Part shown: positions 10,823 to 21,423 of the stretch, piece by piece
How positions within the stretch are numbered: position 1 is the first letter of the stretch
Layout of the letters: each line of letters opens with the position of its first letter
NCBI GenBank assembly: GCA_002077065.1
Contig: NAJO01000020.1
Coordinates: forward strand, 186,001 to 250,000
Length of the DNA: 64,000 nt
Direction of reading: 5' to 3'
From: Cryoendolithus antarcticus
Taxonomy: Eukaryota > Ascomycota > Dothideomycetes > Cladosporiales > Cladosporiaceae
The notes under the pieces: generated by a model
What the model was told of the DNA's origin: nothing
Database searches by the model: none
The model's input: only the letters and a program-made list of their open reading frames with translations
Position numbers and translations under genes: made by a program

Positions 10823-12791
10823 ATGGGCAAACTCTCCAACGAAAAGATCGCAGGCGAGGACTCGCCGCCCATGACGAGCGACTACGAGCAGAATCATGGA
10901 CCGACAGTCGGAGGCGTGTCTTGGGATCAGCTCGAGGGCCTGACCCTGTATGAAAAGAAGTGCAAGCTGATCAATCATGAGGTGGACTCGAATGGCATGG
11001 GAAAATACCAATGGTACATCTGGGGCTTGTGCGGGTTCGGATACTTCATCGACTTGCTCTGGGCGCAGGCCTTTGGATTGATGTTGGCTCCGTTGCAGCA
11101 GGAGATGGGGTTCCCTGGTAAGTTGGCGCACTCGATGAGGAAACGGTCGTGGAATGTCGCTGACGATGCATGTAGCGAATCAGTCTGGCAATATATCTGT
11201 ACGGCGCAACAAGCTCACTGCATGGAAGCGGCACTTCTGACAAGTCTCCCAGACGGCCTTCTCGGCCGGTCTCACAGCCGGCGCATTCACCTGGGGAGTC
11301 CTGGTAGATATCATTGGTTGGTACTCTGACGACTTCGTCCCAACCCTACCCTCACGAGAACGACACTGACAATCTGCACAGGTCGCCAATGGGCCTTCAA
11401 TCTCACATGCCTATTCAGCGCCGCCTTCGGTCTCGGACTCGGCGGCTGCACCACCTACACCGGCTTCCTAGTCGTCACTGCCTTCATTGGATTCGGAATT
11501 GGGGGTAACATCCCAATCGACACGACCATCTGCCTCGAGTTCATTCCGCAGAACAAGCGCTTCTTGCTCGCCCTGCTCTCGATCTTCCAACCCATCGGCG
11601 TAACGATCTGCAGCGCAATCGCCTTCGGCTTCATTCCGAAGTACTCTTGCAGCCCGGGTTTCATTGAGAAAGATGCCCTGATCTCTTGCAATCTGGCTAC
11701 AGGAGGCGAGCCATGCTGCTCCAAGGCTGACAACATGGGATGGCGATACTTTGCCTTCACGCTCGGCTCGATCACGCTATTCATCTTCTTCTTGCGGTTT
11801 GTGGTCTTCCGGTTCAAGGAGTCGCCTAAGTTCCTCGTCTACCGTGGCAAAGACGAGAAAGCTGTCGCAACCCTGACATATATCGCGAATTACAACAAGC
11901 GTGAGTGTGGACTGACACTTGCCGACTTCGAAACTCTGCAAGCCGAGAGCGACTCGCACCACAGTGGCGCGGAGTTGCTGGGATCCGGTGCAAAGCAAGC
12001 CGCGCTGTCACTTGGCGGCAAGGTCAAGGTCGAGTTCTCACGCTACGGGCTGTTGTTCAAGAACAAGGATGTGGCGATCTTGACCATCCTCGTATGGCTG
12101 ACGTACATCTGTGACTTTTGGGGCTTTACGCTTGCTGGTGAGCTTTAAATCTATGCGATACTGGAATGTGTATCGAAGTGCTGATCCGACCGTACCAGGC
12201 ACCTACCTCCCTGCGATCTTCGCCTGCAAGAGCGGTGATCTCGGCCTCTCACTCACCCAGACCTACCGCAACTACCTCGCGATCTACACCCCCGGCATCT
12301 TCGGCGTCCTGCTCGGCGCAATGATGTACCGCGTACCCAAGCTCGGGCGCCAATTGACGATGATAATCACGTCGGCTTTGATGGGCATCTCCATTGTACG
12401 TTCCCTCCCACCCTGGAAGCCGCAACGAGTCTATTCGCTAACACACTCTCAGTTCGTCTTTACGGCCGTGAACACCCAACCCGCCAACATCGGCCTTAAT
12501 ATGATGGAGTACTTCTTCCAATCAGCCTTCAACGCAGTCCTCTATGGGTGGACGCCAGAGGTCTTCCCTGCTCCTATCAGGGGCACGGCCTGCGGACTTG
12601 CGAGTTTTTGGGGTAGACTCTTTGGAATTATCGCACCGCTTATGGCGCAGACGCTGCTTCCCGCGGGAGGGATCTGCAGCGATGTGCAGGCTACGACGAG
12701 GATTCTGTACCTGGCTGGAGGGCTGACGCTGGGGTGCGTGTTGACTATTAGTCTGTTTCCGAGGAAGTTGGTGGGGAGTGAGAGTATGTAG
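10823..12791 (+). CDS. MFS transporter, SV2/SVOP-like group
   Basis: Twelve-helix major facilitator protein of 557 aa, inferred in the plasma membrane; the substrate is not predictable from the sequence. Proposed exons: 10823-11117, 11176-11198 (a 23-nt microexon), 11253-11316, 11382-12137, 12199-12395 and 12453-12791. Phases agree throughout; one donor (GTTGGT at 11317) is weak. Evidence: YQWYIWGLCGFGYFIDLLWAQ (helix 1), SAGLTAGAFTWGVLVDIIGR with the loop 2-3 D-x2-GR signature, GFGIGGNIPIDTTICLEFIP, which is typical of the SV2-like branch, ESPKFLVYRGKDEKA after helix 6, and ALYGWTPEVFP-type helix 10-11 sequence (AVLYGWTPEVFPAPIRGTA). A Cys-rich external loop (CSPGF, CNLATGGEPCC) lies between helices 5 and 6. 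Start chosen at MGKLSNEK; an in-frame ATG exists at 10694. Confidence 0.85.
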
Positions 12792-13217
12792 GTGGGGAGG
12801 AGATTGCGAAGAGAGCAGAAATGGAGGGGTAGGAAGAGTCAAGGATGATGTCTGGGATGACTGCAACTTCGGTAGGCAACGCTGTGCTGGAGCTGCGCTA
12901 CGCTGCATTGATACCCTTACATAGCTCCTCACGAACCTAAGATATGACTCGCCTACACGACGTAGCCCTTTCCCCGCCGTCGGCCGGTGCTCTGTTCCGC
13001 CTCCGCGCCTGGGGTAATCTGAGGTATGCATGCATCCCGTTGTGAATCCCTGTGCAGTATATTGGGCGTGCGGTGGAAACCTGATGCCGTCGTTGCAACG
13101 CGGCATGGTCCTCTCGGCTCTAGTTTCTCGCCAACATTGCTGCGATGCCCTTCAGTAACACAGCTAGATTGACAGAAGCACCGCACAAGATGCTAAGATC
13201 TAGGAAAGTAGATGTTC
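12792..13217. other. Convergent intergenic spacer
   Basis: Shared 3' region of the MFS transporter and the Zn2Cys6 factor on the opposite strand; no gene recognised. Confidence 0.4.
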
Positions 13218-14348
13218 TCAACTCCAATCGAACCCTTCTACCATGATTCCAGCAATCCCAGCCATCTTCTGACACAGGTGCTCGCCTTCACCAGGTGCGT
13301 GTGCATCGACATATGGTCCCCCGACCTCTGCACAGACGGCGTGGAACCGGGTTTGTCGATTCTTCAAGCCATGTACTAGACTCATCAGGGTAGGCGGATA
13401 TGAGGTGCCGTCGGAGGAATATGATGGCAGATTGTGCGGATTCTGACACGAGGGGCAAAGCGTTCCCCAGACGAGCGCGAAGATAGGCAATTTGGCTGCC
13501 ATGCGACGGCTGTCTTCGTTACTTCGATCGTGGCGCAGGGCGTCCGCACAGTCGAAGCTTGCGTTTGAGCAAGCGGCGACTCGTGCTGCTCGCTCGTCGA
13601 CTTTAGCCAGCAGCTCCATGAAGGCTGAGGCAAGACTTGTGAGTAGGGTGCTCAGGACTTGCGTGTTCTGCACGTTCGTTATCAGGCGTGTAGGGCAGTG
13701 TGGGCAGAGCAGGGCGCTCTGCGCTGATGCGAGAGCATTTGCCAGTGCTGGGAGAGCTTGCAGCAGCGAATTCGAAGGAAGCGAGGTAAGTGACGAGAGG
13801 GAAAGATAGAGCGAAGAGAGACAGGCGCAGCTGTCCGTTGTTGGCATGGCCAGGTCCGGCAGACTGTCTGGCGGTGTGGGGATTGTCTGCGGAAGCCATG
13901 TTGTAGCACGTGGTTGGTTAAGCGCAACCAAATTGGAGTTCGAGTGCATGTTGCTTTCGAGAGAGGCCGATCCGGTTTCTCGATCCATCAAGTGCGTTGC
14001 ATGGCTTGCATGCCTGGCAGTCATTTCGGTCTCAGTCTCCAAGGGCTCACTTCGCTGTCGTTTCCTCGGCCGGCCCATGGCTTTCTGTGGGCTGTAAAAG
14101 CATGTCACGCCTTCCCTGACGCATCTCCTACACGCTGGCTGTTCGCCGGTGCATTTGAGCTTCTTGCTTCGACATTCGTCGCAGGCTGCTCGTCGTCTCG
14201 CTCCGTCTAGGTCAGCCGTTGTCTGCGGGTGTATGGTCGACATGCCTGTGACGCTGCCTGGTCTCCGGCGCCGTTGAGAAAGCAGAGGAGTATACGCTCG
14301 TCGGCAGACAATGTTGTGACATGACGGAAGGACGGTCAGCTCGGCCAC
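13218..14348 (-). CDS. Zn2Cys6 transcription factor, single exon
   Basis: Fungal binuclear zinc-cluster regulator of 376 aa (or 341 aa if it starts at the ATG at 14243, MSTIHPQTT, which directly precedes the DNA-binding region). The cluster CDECRSKKLKC plus CRRCVREGVTC has all six cysteines with C-x2-C-x6-C spacing in the first half. It is followed by a basic linker GRPRKRQR. The rest is Ser/Leu/Ala-rich with a later Cys-containing part (LLCPHCPTRLI, CPSCQNPH), and the usual fungal-specific regulatory domain is not apparent, which resembles small AflR-type cluster regulators. No biosynthetic cluster surrounds it, so its targets are unknown. Its start is only 90 bases (195 with the inner ATG) from that of ERB1 on the other strand, so they share a promoter. 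Confidence 0.82.
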   Translation of the reverse strand: MAELTVLPSCHNIVCRRAYTPLLSQRRRRPGSVTGMSTIHPQTTADLDGARRRAACDECRSKKLKCTGEQPACRRCVREGVTCFYSPQKAMGRPRKRQRSEPLETETEMTARHASHATHLMDRETGSASLESNMHSNSNLVALNQPRATTWLPQTIPTPPDSLPDLAMPTTDSCACLSSLYLSLSSLTSLPSNSLLQALPALANALASAQSALLCPHCPTRLITNVQNTQVLSTLLTSLASAFMELLAKVDERAARVAACSNASFDCADALRHDRSNEDSRRMAAKLPIFALVWGTLCPSCQNPHNLPSYSSDGTSYPPTLMSLVHGLKNRQTRFHAVCAEVGGPYVDAHAPGEGEHLCQKMAGIAGIMVEGFDWS

Positions 14349-14437
14349 GCTATGGTAGTTTAGCTGATTCTTGGTAGTCGACTCAGCCCATCGCGTGGCT
14401 TGTCCATCACGGTGCTCTGCCGGAGCTCGGAGTTAGG

Positions 14438-16888
14438 ATGGCTTGGCACGATGAACTTTTTGGCAGAGCTACTTTGGGAGGACATGGTAAAGCTCGACCG
14501 CGTGTGCAGTCGCAAATAGCACATGCTACTGAAGATATGGCGCAACAACGAGCTGGGCAGAAGCGGAAGGTCGTGGAGATACCTCTCGCAGAGCAAGTCG
14601 AAGACAATGTGCTGGGCAATGGCGAGTTCGACGAGGAGCTTGCTGAGGACGATGGCTCAGACGAAGACGAAGAGTTTGACGAAGACGATGTAGAGGAGGA
14701 TGAGGAGTTGGACAGCGATGAGGAGCCTTTGTCAGAGGATGGAGAGGATGTGCGACAGCAACTGCGTGACGTGAAGACATCAAGTAGTGTGGAGATTGTC
14801 GACACCGACAAGGACCCAGACACTGATCTGGCGACGAACGGCACATACACACCGGAGAAGCGGCCAGCAGATCTGTCGAACTACGATATCTCTGTCGACG
14901 CCAATGGCAACCCGCGGTACATCTACAAGGATATTGAACCCAACTACGACACTGACGACTCGGATGCACCCATCACCAAAAACACAATTGGCAACATCCC
15001 GCTCTCTTACTACGATGCATACCCTCATATCGGCTACGATGTCAACGGTCGTCGTATACAGCGTCCGGCAAAGGGCGCCGCACTAGACTCGCTGCTGGAC
15101 AGTATCGACATCCCAGCCGGCTGGACTGGCCTGACCGATCCTGCAACCGGCAAGCCATTGAATCTCAGCAGAGAGGAGCTGGAGGTGCTCAAGAAGCTCT
15201 CGCGGAACGAAACACCAGGCGATGGCTACGATCCGTACCCAGACATGGTCGAGTACTTCACAGGCAAAGGCATGGAGGAGGTGATGCCGCTATCTGCAGC
15301 GCCGGAGCCGAAGCGAAGGTTCGTGCCGTCGATGCATGAGCACAAGCGGGTAATGAAAATTGTCAAGGCGATCAAGGAGGGTCGCATCAAGCCGCACAAG
15401 GAGCCTACAGCAGAGGATCTTGAGAACGAGGAGCAGGCGCAGGAGTATGCTCAGTACGATGTCTGGGCGAACGAAGTTCCGCGACCAGACCATGCGATGA
15501 ACATGCCTGCGCCTAAACTACCTCCACCTGGCTACGAGGAGTCGTATCACCCTCCACCTGAGTATCTGCCGGATAAGCACCAGCAAGACGAGTGGGAGAA
15601 GCAAGATGAAGAGGACCGGACTCGGGACTTCTTGCCAAAGGATCATTCGGCACTTCGCAAAGTACCTGGCTATGCGAAGTTTGTCAAGGAGAAGTTCGAG
15701 CGGTGCTTGGATCTATACCTTGCACCTCGAGTACGGCGGAGCAAGCTCAACATTGACCCAGAGAGCTTGCTACCTAAGCTGCCTGATCCAGCTGAACTTC
15801 GACCATTCCCGGATCACCGATCGATCGAGTACCTAGGCCACAAAGGTCGTGTGCGAACCATCGCGATAGATCCAACTGGCGAGTACTTGGCTACCGGTGG
15901 CGACGATGGCACAGTGCGGATCTGGGAACTGGGTACCGGCCACATACTTCAGAAGGTCCGGCTTTCAACCACCGATCCTGTGAACATCGTGTCTTGGCGT
16001 CCAGTAGCATCACCACCAATCCTAGCAGCTTGCTGCGCCGATAGCGTGCACTTCATCGTGCCCAAGGACAGTGCCACGGTCGCACAAAGCGAAGCCCACA
16101 CACTCCTCACAGCCGGCTTCTCCTCCGCTCCTGCCATCCCGACGAAATCGGCAACGGGTGTTGATAAGCCCAATCCTTCATCCTGGCACACCCCAATTCC
16201 CGCTCACGCCTCACAATCCATCTCTCTGACCCTTTCCCTCCGCTCCACGCCCAAAACCCTGACCTGGCACCGCAGAGGCACCTACTTTGCCACCGTCTGC
16301 CCCTCCTCCAGCTCTCCCTCAACGGCGATAGCGATCCACGCCCTCCCAACGCACACGTCCCAACACCCATTCAAACGACTCAAAGGCCTTCCCCAAACCG
16401 CGCTGTTCCACCCCTCGCAACCAAAATTCTTCCTCGCAACCCGCCAGCGAGTCCGCATCTACGATCTTCAAGCCGGCAAGCTCGTTCGCGAACTCTTACC
16501 AGGAGCCCGCTGGATCTCCTCCCTCTCCTTGCATCCCGGTGGCAATAACCTCCTCATCGGCTCCTACGACCGCAAGTTGCTCTGGCACGACCTCGAGCTC
16601 GCTCCGACACCGTATAAAACTCTGCGGTACCACACTAGAGCGATCCGCGACGTGGCGTTCCACCCCTCGCTGCCGCTGTTCGCTGACGCGAGTGACGACG
16701 GGAGCGTGCAGGTCTTCCACGGAAAGGTTGTGGAGGATGGGTTTGAGAACGCCACGATCGTGCCGTTGAAAGTGCTGAAGGGGCATAAGGTCAGGGGCGA
16801 GCTGGGTGTGCTGGGCGTGGCGTGGCATCCGCGAGAGGCGATGTGTGTCAGTTGTGGAGCGGATGGGGTGGTGCGGCTATGGGCTTAG
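14438..16888 (+). CDS. ERB1: Ribosome biogenesis protein ERB1 (BOP1)
   Basis: Subunit of the PeBoW complex (Nop7-Erb1-Ytm1) needed in the nucleolus for 27S pre-rRNA processing and 60S assembly. Intronless, 816 aa, which fits the family. The order is an acidic N-terminal tract (about residues 65-105, runs of Asp/Glu), then the BOP1NT domain from about residue 145 ([55 protein letters not shown], then [20 protein letters not shown]), then a C-terminal WD40 propeller from about residue 460 ([58 protein letters not shown], final [10 protein letters not shown]). Start is uncertain: Met34 at 14537 ([13 protein letters not shown]) is also plausible. The part from about 16180 to 16540 is strikingly C-rich on the sense strand, changing to G-rich at the 3' end. 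Confidence 0.95.
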   Translation: MAWHDELFGRATLGGHGKARPRVQSQIAHATEDMAQQRAGQKRKVVEIPLAEQVEDNVLGNGEFDEELAEDDGSDEDEEFDEDDVEEDEELDSDEEPLSEDGEDVRQQLRDVKTSSSVEIVDTDKDPDTDLATNGTYTPEKRPADLSNYDISVDANGNPRYIYKDIEPNYDTDDSDAPITKNTIGNIPLSYYDAYPHIGYDVNGRRIQRPAKGAALDSLLDSIDIPAGWTGLTDPATGKPLNLSREELEVLKKLSRNETPGDGYDPYPDMVEYFTGKGMEEVMPLSAAPEPKRRFVPSMHEHKRVMKIVKAIKEGRIKPHKEPTAEDLENEEQAQEYAQYDVWANEVPRPDHAMNMPAPKLPPPGYEESYHPPPEYLPDKHQQDEWEKQDEEDRTRDFLPKDHSALRKVPGYAKFVKEKFERCLDLYLAPRVRRSKLNIDPESLLPKLPDPAELRPFPDHRSIEYLGHKGRVRTIAIDPTGEYLATGGDDGTVRIWELGTGHILQKVRLSTTDPVNIVSWRPVASPPILAACCADSVHFIVPKDSATVAQSEAHTLLTAGFSSAPAIPTKSATGVDKPNPSSWHTPIPAHASQSISLTLSLRSTPKTLTWHRRGTYFATVCPSSSSPSTAIAIHALPTHTSQHPFKRLKGLPQTALFHPSQPKFFLATRQRVRIYDLQAGKLVRELLPGARWISSLSLHPGGNNLLIGSYDRKLLWHDLELAPTPYKTLRYHTRAIRDVAFHPSLPLFADASDDGSVQVFHGKVVEDGFENATIVPLKVLKGHKVRGELGVLGVAWHPREAMCVSCGADGVVRLWA

Positions 16889-17443
16889 GGGTTTTGTGAA
16901 GACTAGACACATGTACATGGCATCAACGCCTTTCCTGCGATCTGATCCACACATTGAATGTGCTGCTGGGGCGTCGGCGTGATGAGGAAGCTGTATGTGG
17001 TCGTGATGAATTGAGTTTCTCACTGCACTATCCTACTCTGGACGTATCGTCCCAAGCTCGTCCATCATCCTAGCTTGTTCTTAGCGGATGCTCATCCTCA
17101 GTATCAGCCTCCTCGCCACTCAGTATCGGCTCCTCCTTTCTTCAGCTGTCAACAAGATGCGGTATCAACGCGTTATGAAGAAGCCACGCAAAGACATCAA
17201 CATCCTCGCTTACAGTGTATACACTCCCGTCAGACTGACTAGCAAGTGCATCCACATTTGATGAAACATCGCTCTCATCCGCGGCGAGTGTACACGTAGA
17301 GTCCGCGCAGCTCAAATCGATGGACTTAGATCTGAACGTGTTCCGCTTGATGTGTGCTTCACTGTCAGGTCGCGCGCGTTGTCGGCGAACTCCTCGAGTA
17401 CATCCCTTACGCTGGCCTCCGCCACGTACTCGTCAAGAGCCTC
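16889..17443. other. Convergent intergenic spacer
   Basis: Between the ends of ERB1 and the Iec1-like gene; no coding or RNA signal recognised. Confidence 0.4.
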
Positions 17444-18978
17444 CTAACCCCGGTCCTGATCTCGCCGCTCTGCACTTCCCAACCCAAGCAAAGCACCCGC
17501 AGCATCGTTCTCATCAGCATGCTGATCCCTCGCGCTAGCATCGCCCTCGGCTTTCACAGGCGTCTCGAGCTGCATACTCCTATTACTAGCAGCCCGCTGC
17601 CGCTTCTCATACTGCGCCATCATGCCCTCTAGATAATTATCGTAAGGGTCACCTTCGCCTTCAAATCCGCCGCTAGCGCCGGTGGGAGGCGGTGAAGGAG
17701 TCTTGGAAGGGTCCTGCGTGGGCGTTGTGACTGCGGGGATGTCGAGAGGTGTAGGACCAGTGGAGTCCGACCGTCTGCGGCGGAAGATAGGAGGCGTGCG
17801 GTTCCAGCGCAGATGTGAGGCGGGTTCTGCGTCGGCTTGCATACTCTCGGTCACGTCGGGTTCGAGGGATTCGAGCAGGCCGTCGCGTTCTGCGCGCGAG
17901 AGCTCGGCGGCTAGAACGCCTTCGAGGAGGACTTCTTTTGCTTCCCATTCGCTACGCTTGAGCTTCTCTAGTGCGTCGTTCTCGCGCCGTAGCCGCTCGC
18001 CTTCCTGACTAGACCAGTGGATCTGCCTTCTCAGCAATCGCATCAGGTGATCGGCGTTTATGGCGCTTTCCTGAGTGCTGAAGTGGATGTCTGGCGGGTA
18101 GTGAATCATGAATCCTGGCTGACCTGTCACAGGGTGATGCGCGGGGACGTAGGTGATGTTGTCGTTTGGTGGGGAGGGGTCGACGGGATTGCCGTCGTCG
18201 TCGTGCGTAGGGACGTGGGAGCCGTCTACTTGGGGGTGCTTGACGCCGTTGCTGGGCTTGGGGCCTTTTGTCGTTTTCTTCGGCGGTACGGGCAGCTCCA
18301 GGGTGGTGTTGAGGCGGGCTGGCTCAGGCTCATGAACGGTGCGCATGTGCTTTGCTAGGGCGTCGGACCGAGTGAATGATTTGTCGCATTCTATGTTCGA
18401 TGTTAGTACTTGGACTCTGGTGATGCTACGAATCCACATCACTCACCCGGTAACGAGCAATAGTACGGTTTCTCCTTCGTATGACTTCGCATGTGTGCCT
18501 TCAAAGCATACCCGCTGGGATGATTGCTTTGCTTCTTCTGACATTCGCCCCATTCGCACGCATACTTCGTCCGCTTGGGGCCTCCCGTCGCGCAATGAAC
18601 CATCTGCACATGGTTTACCAGCTCGTCGTTGTTCGCTGCTGGTCCGAAGGGACAGTCCTTCCATTGACACTCTACCTGCGCCTCCGCTCGCATCGTCCAC
18701 TCATCGTTGCCCGGTGATCCTGGAGCATCACTCCAGCCATCCTCGGAAATGGTAATGTCGTCTTCCTCCATTGGTTCTGGTTGAGATGAGCCGGCGCGGT
18801 GAAGATTGGAGTGATGTTGGCCTGTCTTTCGACGCTTAGACGGTCGAGCATGTGATCCATCGCCGTGGTGCGCGCCATCAGTATCGTGATGAGCTCCTGC
18901 GCCAGGTGTGCTCATGCGATCATCGTATTCTTCGGAGGGAGGGGAGGAGAGGTCGGAGCTGCCGGGCGAGTGGGCCAT
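17444..18978 (-). CDS. IEC1: C2H2 zinc-finger protein, INO80 subunit Iec1-like
   Basis: Likely the filamentous-fungal counterpart of fission yeast Iec1, a C2H2 subunit of the INO80 chromatin remodeller (family knowledge; assignment by resemblance). Exon 1 is 18978-18447, a 56-nt intron is 18446-18391 (GTGAGT...TAG), exon 2 is 18390-17444; 492 aa. Three C2H2 fingers are visible: a degenerate first (CQWKDCPFG then HVQMVHC), a second with a long inter-cysteine spacing (CEWGECQKK... then GYALKAHMRSHTKEKPY), and a third split by the intron (CSLPECDKSFTRSDALAKHM). After the fingers comes an acidic/Pro linker, HPVTGQPGFMIHYPPDIHFS, and a predicted coiled coil (LMRLLRRQIHWSSQEGERLR to about the LLESLEPDV end). 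The N-terminus is Ser/His/Asp-rich and disordered. Confidence 0.83.
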
Positions 18979-19598
18979 GTTGTCGCGGATCCTGGAGTTT
19001 GAACAGTCGATGACGGCCGTCTTGTACCCTGCCTATGCAGACTGGTCCTTTGCGACTCAGTACATGTATATGCTTTACGACGAGCACTCTACGTTCGTGA
19101 CCTGTTCGCGCCTTCTCGCGAGTCGCGATTGCTGGTGCGCGGATGATCAGCCGGGCCGAAGCGGGCGATCACGAAGATGCGCTTTCCCCGATACTCGATC
19201 GCTGTTTGGCTCTTCTTCAGCATCTCCTCGCAGTCGACACGCGAACTCGAGCAGACATGGGGAGCACATATCATCGTTTCAGGTAAGCCACACACTACTT
19301 CCTCTTGTATTTACACCCCAAGTGATGACTCTAGAGAATTCTGCAAAGCCAACGGTTCTCTCGGGAACCGAATGCGGATTATTCTTACACATACACTTGA
19401 TCTGACAGCAGCGCAAACCGTCACGCCATAGCGATGAAACCTTGCAAGACTGTAACTGACATACAACAGGGACCGCTACTTAGCGAACGAACCTCGTGAT
19501 CAACTCACACCGTCCTGCGAAGAGGTGCATGCGTAGGGTGGTTGCAACCGATGTATGTCAGCTCGGTCTTCCTATTCCTGAGCTATGTACCATCTTTC
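18979..19598. other. Intergenic between two minus-strand genes
   Basis: About 620 bases forming the Iec1-like upstream region and the AKR downstream region on the minus strand order. No supported gene. Confidence 0.4.
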
Positions 19599-20675
19599 TC
19601 AGTCCTTGAGTGGCGGCGAATTACCGAAGCACAGCTCGCTGATCCCCGGCGGGTATCTTTCTCCCGTGATATCAATACTCGCGATGATACTTTCAATCTC
19701 CTTCAAGTCCATATCGCTTAGCTCCACATCTACGCAATTCTCCATCACACGCTCTGCTGTTGTCGCGCCGGGGATGGGAATGATGACTGGATTTCCGTTG
19801 CGTTTCGACTGCGCTTTCACCCACGCCACAGCAACCTGCCCAGGTGTGACCTTCTTCCTCTCTGCGAACTCCTCGAGTTGATGCACGAGCTTGATGTTCT
19901 TGGGGAAGTTTTCCTCGTTGAAACGCGGAACATGGTTGAGGTACGAGTCTTCCGGAATGTCAGCTCGGCTCTTGACTTGACCTGTCAAGAAGCCTCTTCC
20001 GAGCGGCGAGTAGGCCACTACTGGGATGTCCAGCTCTGCACAAGTCGACAGCACCCCATTCCTCTCGACTTCATTCTCGAAGAGTGAATACTCGATCTCC
20101 ACTCCACTAATCTTCACGACTGCAGCCGCTCGTCTGATCGAGTCAGCAGAGCACTCGCTCAAGCAGACGCCGCCGAGCTTCCCATCATCGATGTATTTCT
20201 TGATAGCACCCATAGTGATCTCGATCGGCGTCTTGGGATCCACTCTGGCACACTCAAAAAAGTCCAGCTTGTGCTTCCCATCCAGCACTTTCAAACATTC
20301 ATCGATACTCCGCTGTGTGTTCTTCTCACTGCCATCTGGTATGGGGTTCCCTGGCTTACCACCACCCTTAATGCAGATCACTGTCTTCTTGGCGTCCTCT
20401 GGGTACTTGGTGTAGTACTCGTTGAGGAGATGGAGAGAGTTTCGCTCGGGTGGGCCGTAGAACTCGCCGCCGTTCCAAAGGTTTGCGCCTTCCGCGAGAG
20501 CGGCCTTCATGGCGGAGAACGCTTGCTCTTGGGAGCATGGAGTGGGTCGCCATGTAAGGCCCATGAGGCCATAGCCTGTGGTGCCTGTGGGTATCGGCGA
20601 GCCTGGGAGGGTGTATGTTCCCTTGGGCTGGGCGAGGCCTAGAGTGGACTTGGCGGAGTCGACGACAGAAGACAT
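19599..20675 (-). CDS. Aldo/keto reductase, pyridoxal reductase-like (AKR8 group)
   Basis: NADPH-dependent (beta/alpha)8-barrel reductase of 358 aa, single exon, resembling fission yeast pyridoxal reductase Plr1, which makes pyridoxine from pyridoxal. Seen: GYGLMGLTWRPTP at the start of the barrel, the GGEFYG segment with the catalytic Tyr, VICIKGGG with the catalytic Lys, LDFFECARVDP where classical AKRs have the His (the replacement is typical of this branch), GGVCLSECSADSIRRAAAV, VEIEYSLFENEVE, VVAYSPLGRGFLTGQ, and the cofactor-binding end IPIPGATTAERVMENC. Cytosolic, with no signal peptide. Start is the only reasonable ATG. The gene is divergent from the quinoprotein gene, with a 750-base intergenic region. 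Substrate could also be another small aldehyde. Confidence 0.9.
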   Translation of the reverse strand: MSSVVDSAKSTLGLAQPKGTYTLPGSPIPTGTTGYGLMGLTWRPTPCSQEQAFSAMKAALAEGANLWNGGEFYGPPERNSLHLLNEYYTKYPEDAKKTVICIKGGGKPGNPIPDGSEKNTQRSIDECLKVLDGKHKLDFFECARVDPKTPIEITMGAIKKYIDDGKLGGVCLSECSADSIRRAAAVVKISGVEIEYSLFENEVERNGVLSTCAELDIPVVAYSPLGRGFLTGQVKSRADIPEDSYLNHVPRFNEENFPKNIKLVHQLEEFAERKKVTPGQVAVAWVKAQSKRNGNPVIIPIPGATTAERVMENCVDVELSDMDLKEIESIIASIDITGERYPPGISELCFGNSPPLKD

Positions 20676-21423
20676 GGTGGCTTGAGTGGGGAAGCTTGTT
20701 CTGGTGCTATGAATGTAGTCGGCAGTCTGCTTTGCCGAATGAAGGAAAGATCAGAGGAAGAGAAAGCTACTTTATACTCCTGTTGGGGCTGAACGTATGA
20801 CAGTGTGGAGGTGGTGCAATCTTGCGCTTCGCATTCTCATATGCTCGTATATTGACAAAGGATGGAGCTAGCTTGGAGTTTCTGATTCGCTCCGCTCCAT
20901 CCATCAATGTTAGCACCGTAAAGTCCGTCTTTGCAGGCATCGTGATGTCATGGCTCCGGCTTTGAAAGTCGTCTGAGATCCGGGCCATCGAATTCACGAT
21001 GTAGGTACATGTAGGTATGGGCGTCGTCCAACATCGCCACAATCACTGCAGACGGTCTAGGGATCACCGCACTGGTGCAGTCCGCTCCAACAGCCTCGCA
21101 AGAAGCTACTACCGCTTTGTTGGAACTGTGCACTTAGGAAACGAATCTACCATATACGCAGTTCCACCTTCAAAGACAAGTGACGTCTCGTCCATGTCAA
21201 ACAGCCGCCAAGAGAGATCTCCAGTCGCCACAAGTCAGTGACAAGCCTTGAGCACACGCGTTTCGCTCCATGCAAGGCGTTGTCTTGTCTGTCGATCCGG
21301 AGAAGTGTGGCCGCGGGCTGTCTTGGTAGTGGGTAAGTATGTTTTGTCTTATTGCCACCTCACTTCATCAATTCCTTGTCCGCTCTATCTCAATATTCAA
21401 CGTTCTTTCGAGATCAATTCGAG
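20676..21423. other. Divergent promoter region
   Basis: Shared upstream region of the AKR (minus) and the quinoprotein dehydrogenase (plus). Contains an 8-10 bp direct repeat (ATGTAGGTA) at about 21000-21017. No gene recognised. Confidence 0.35.

Noticed and set aside
13218..16888. A secondary-metabolite cluster around the Zn2Cys6 factor
   Set aside because: No PKS, NRPS, terpene or P450 genes; neighbours are housekeeping genes and a transporter.
18339..18755. 138-codon plus-strand ORF
   Set aside because: Antisense to the zinc fingers of the Iec1-like gene.
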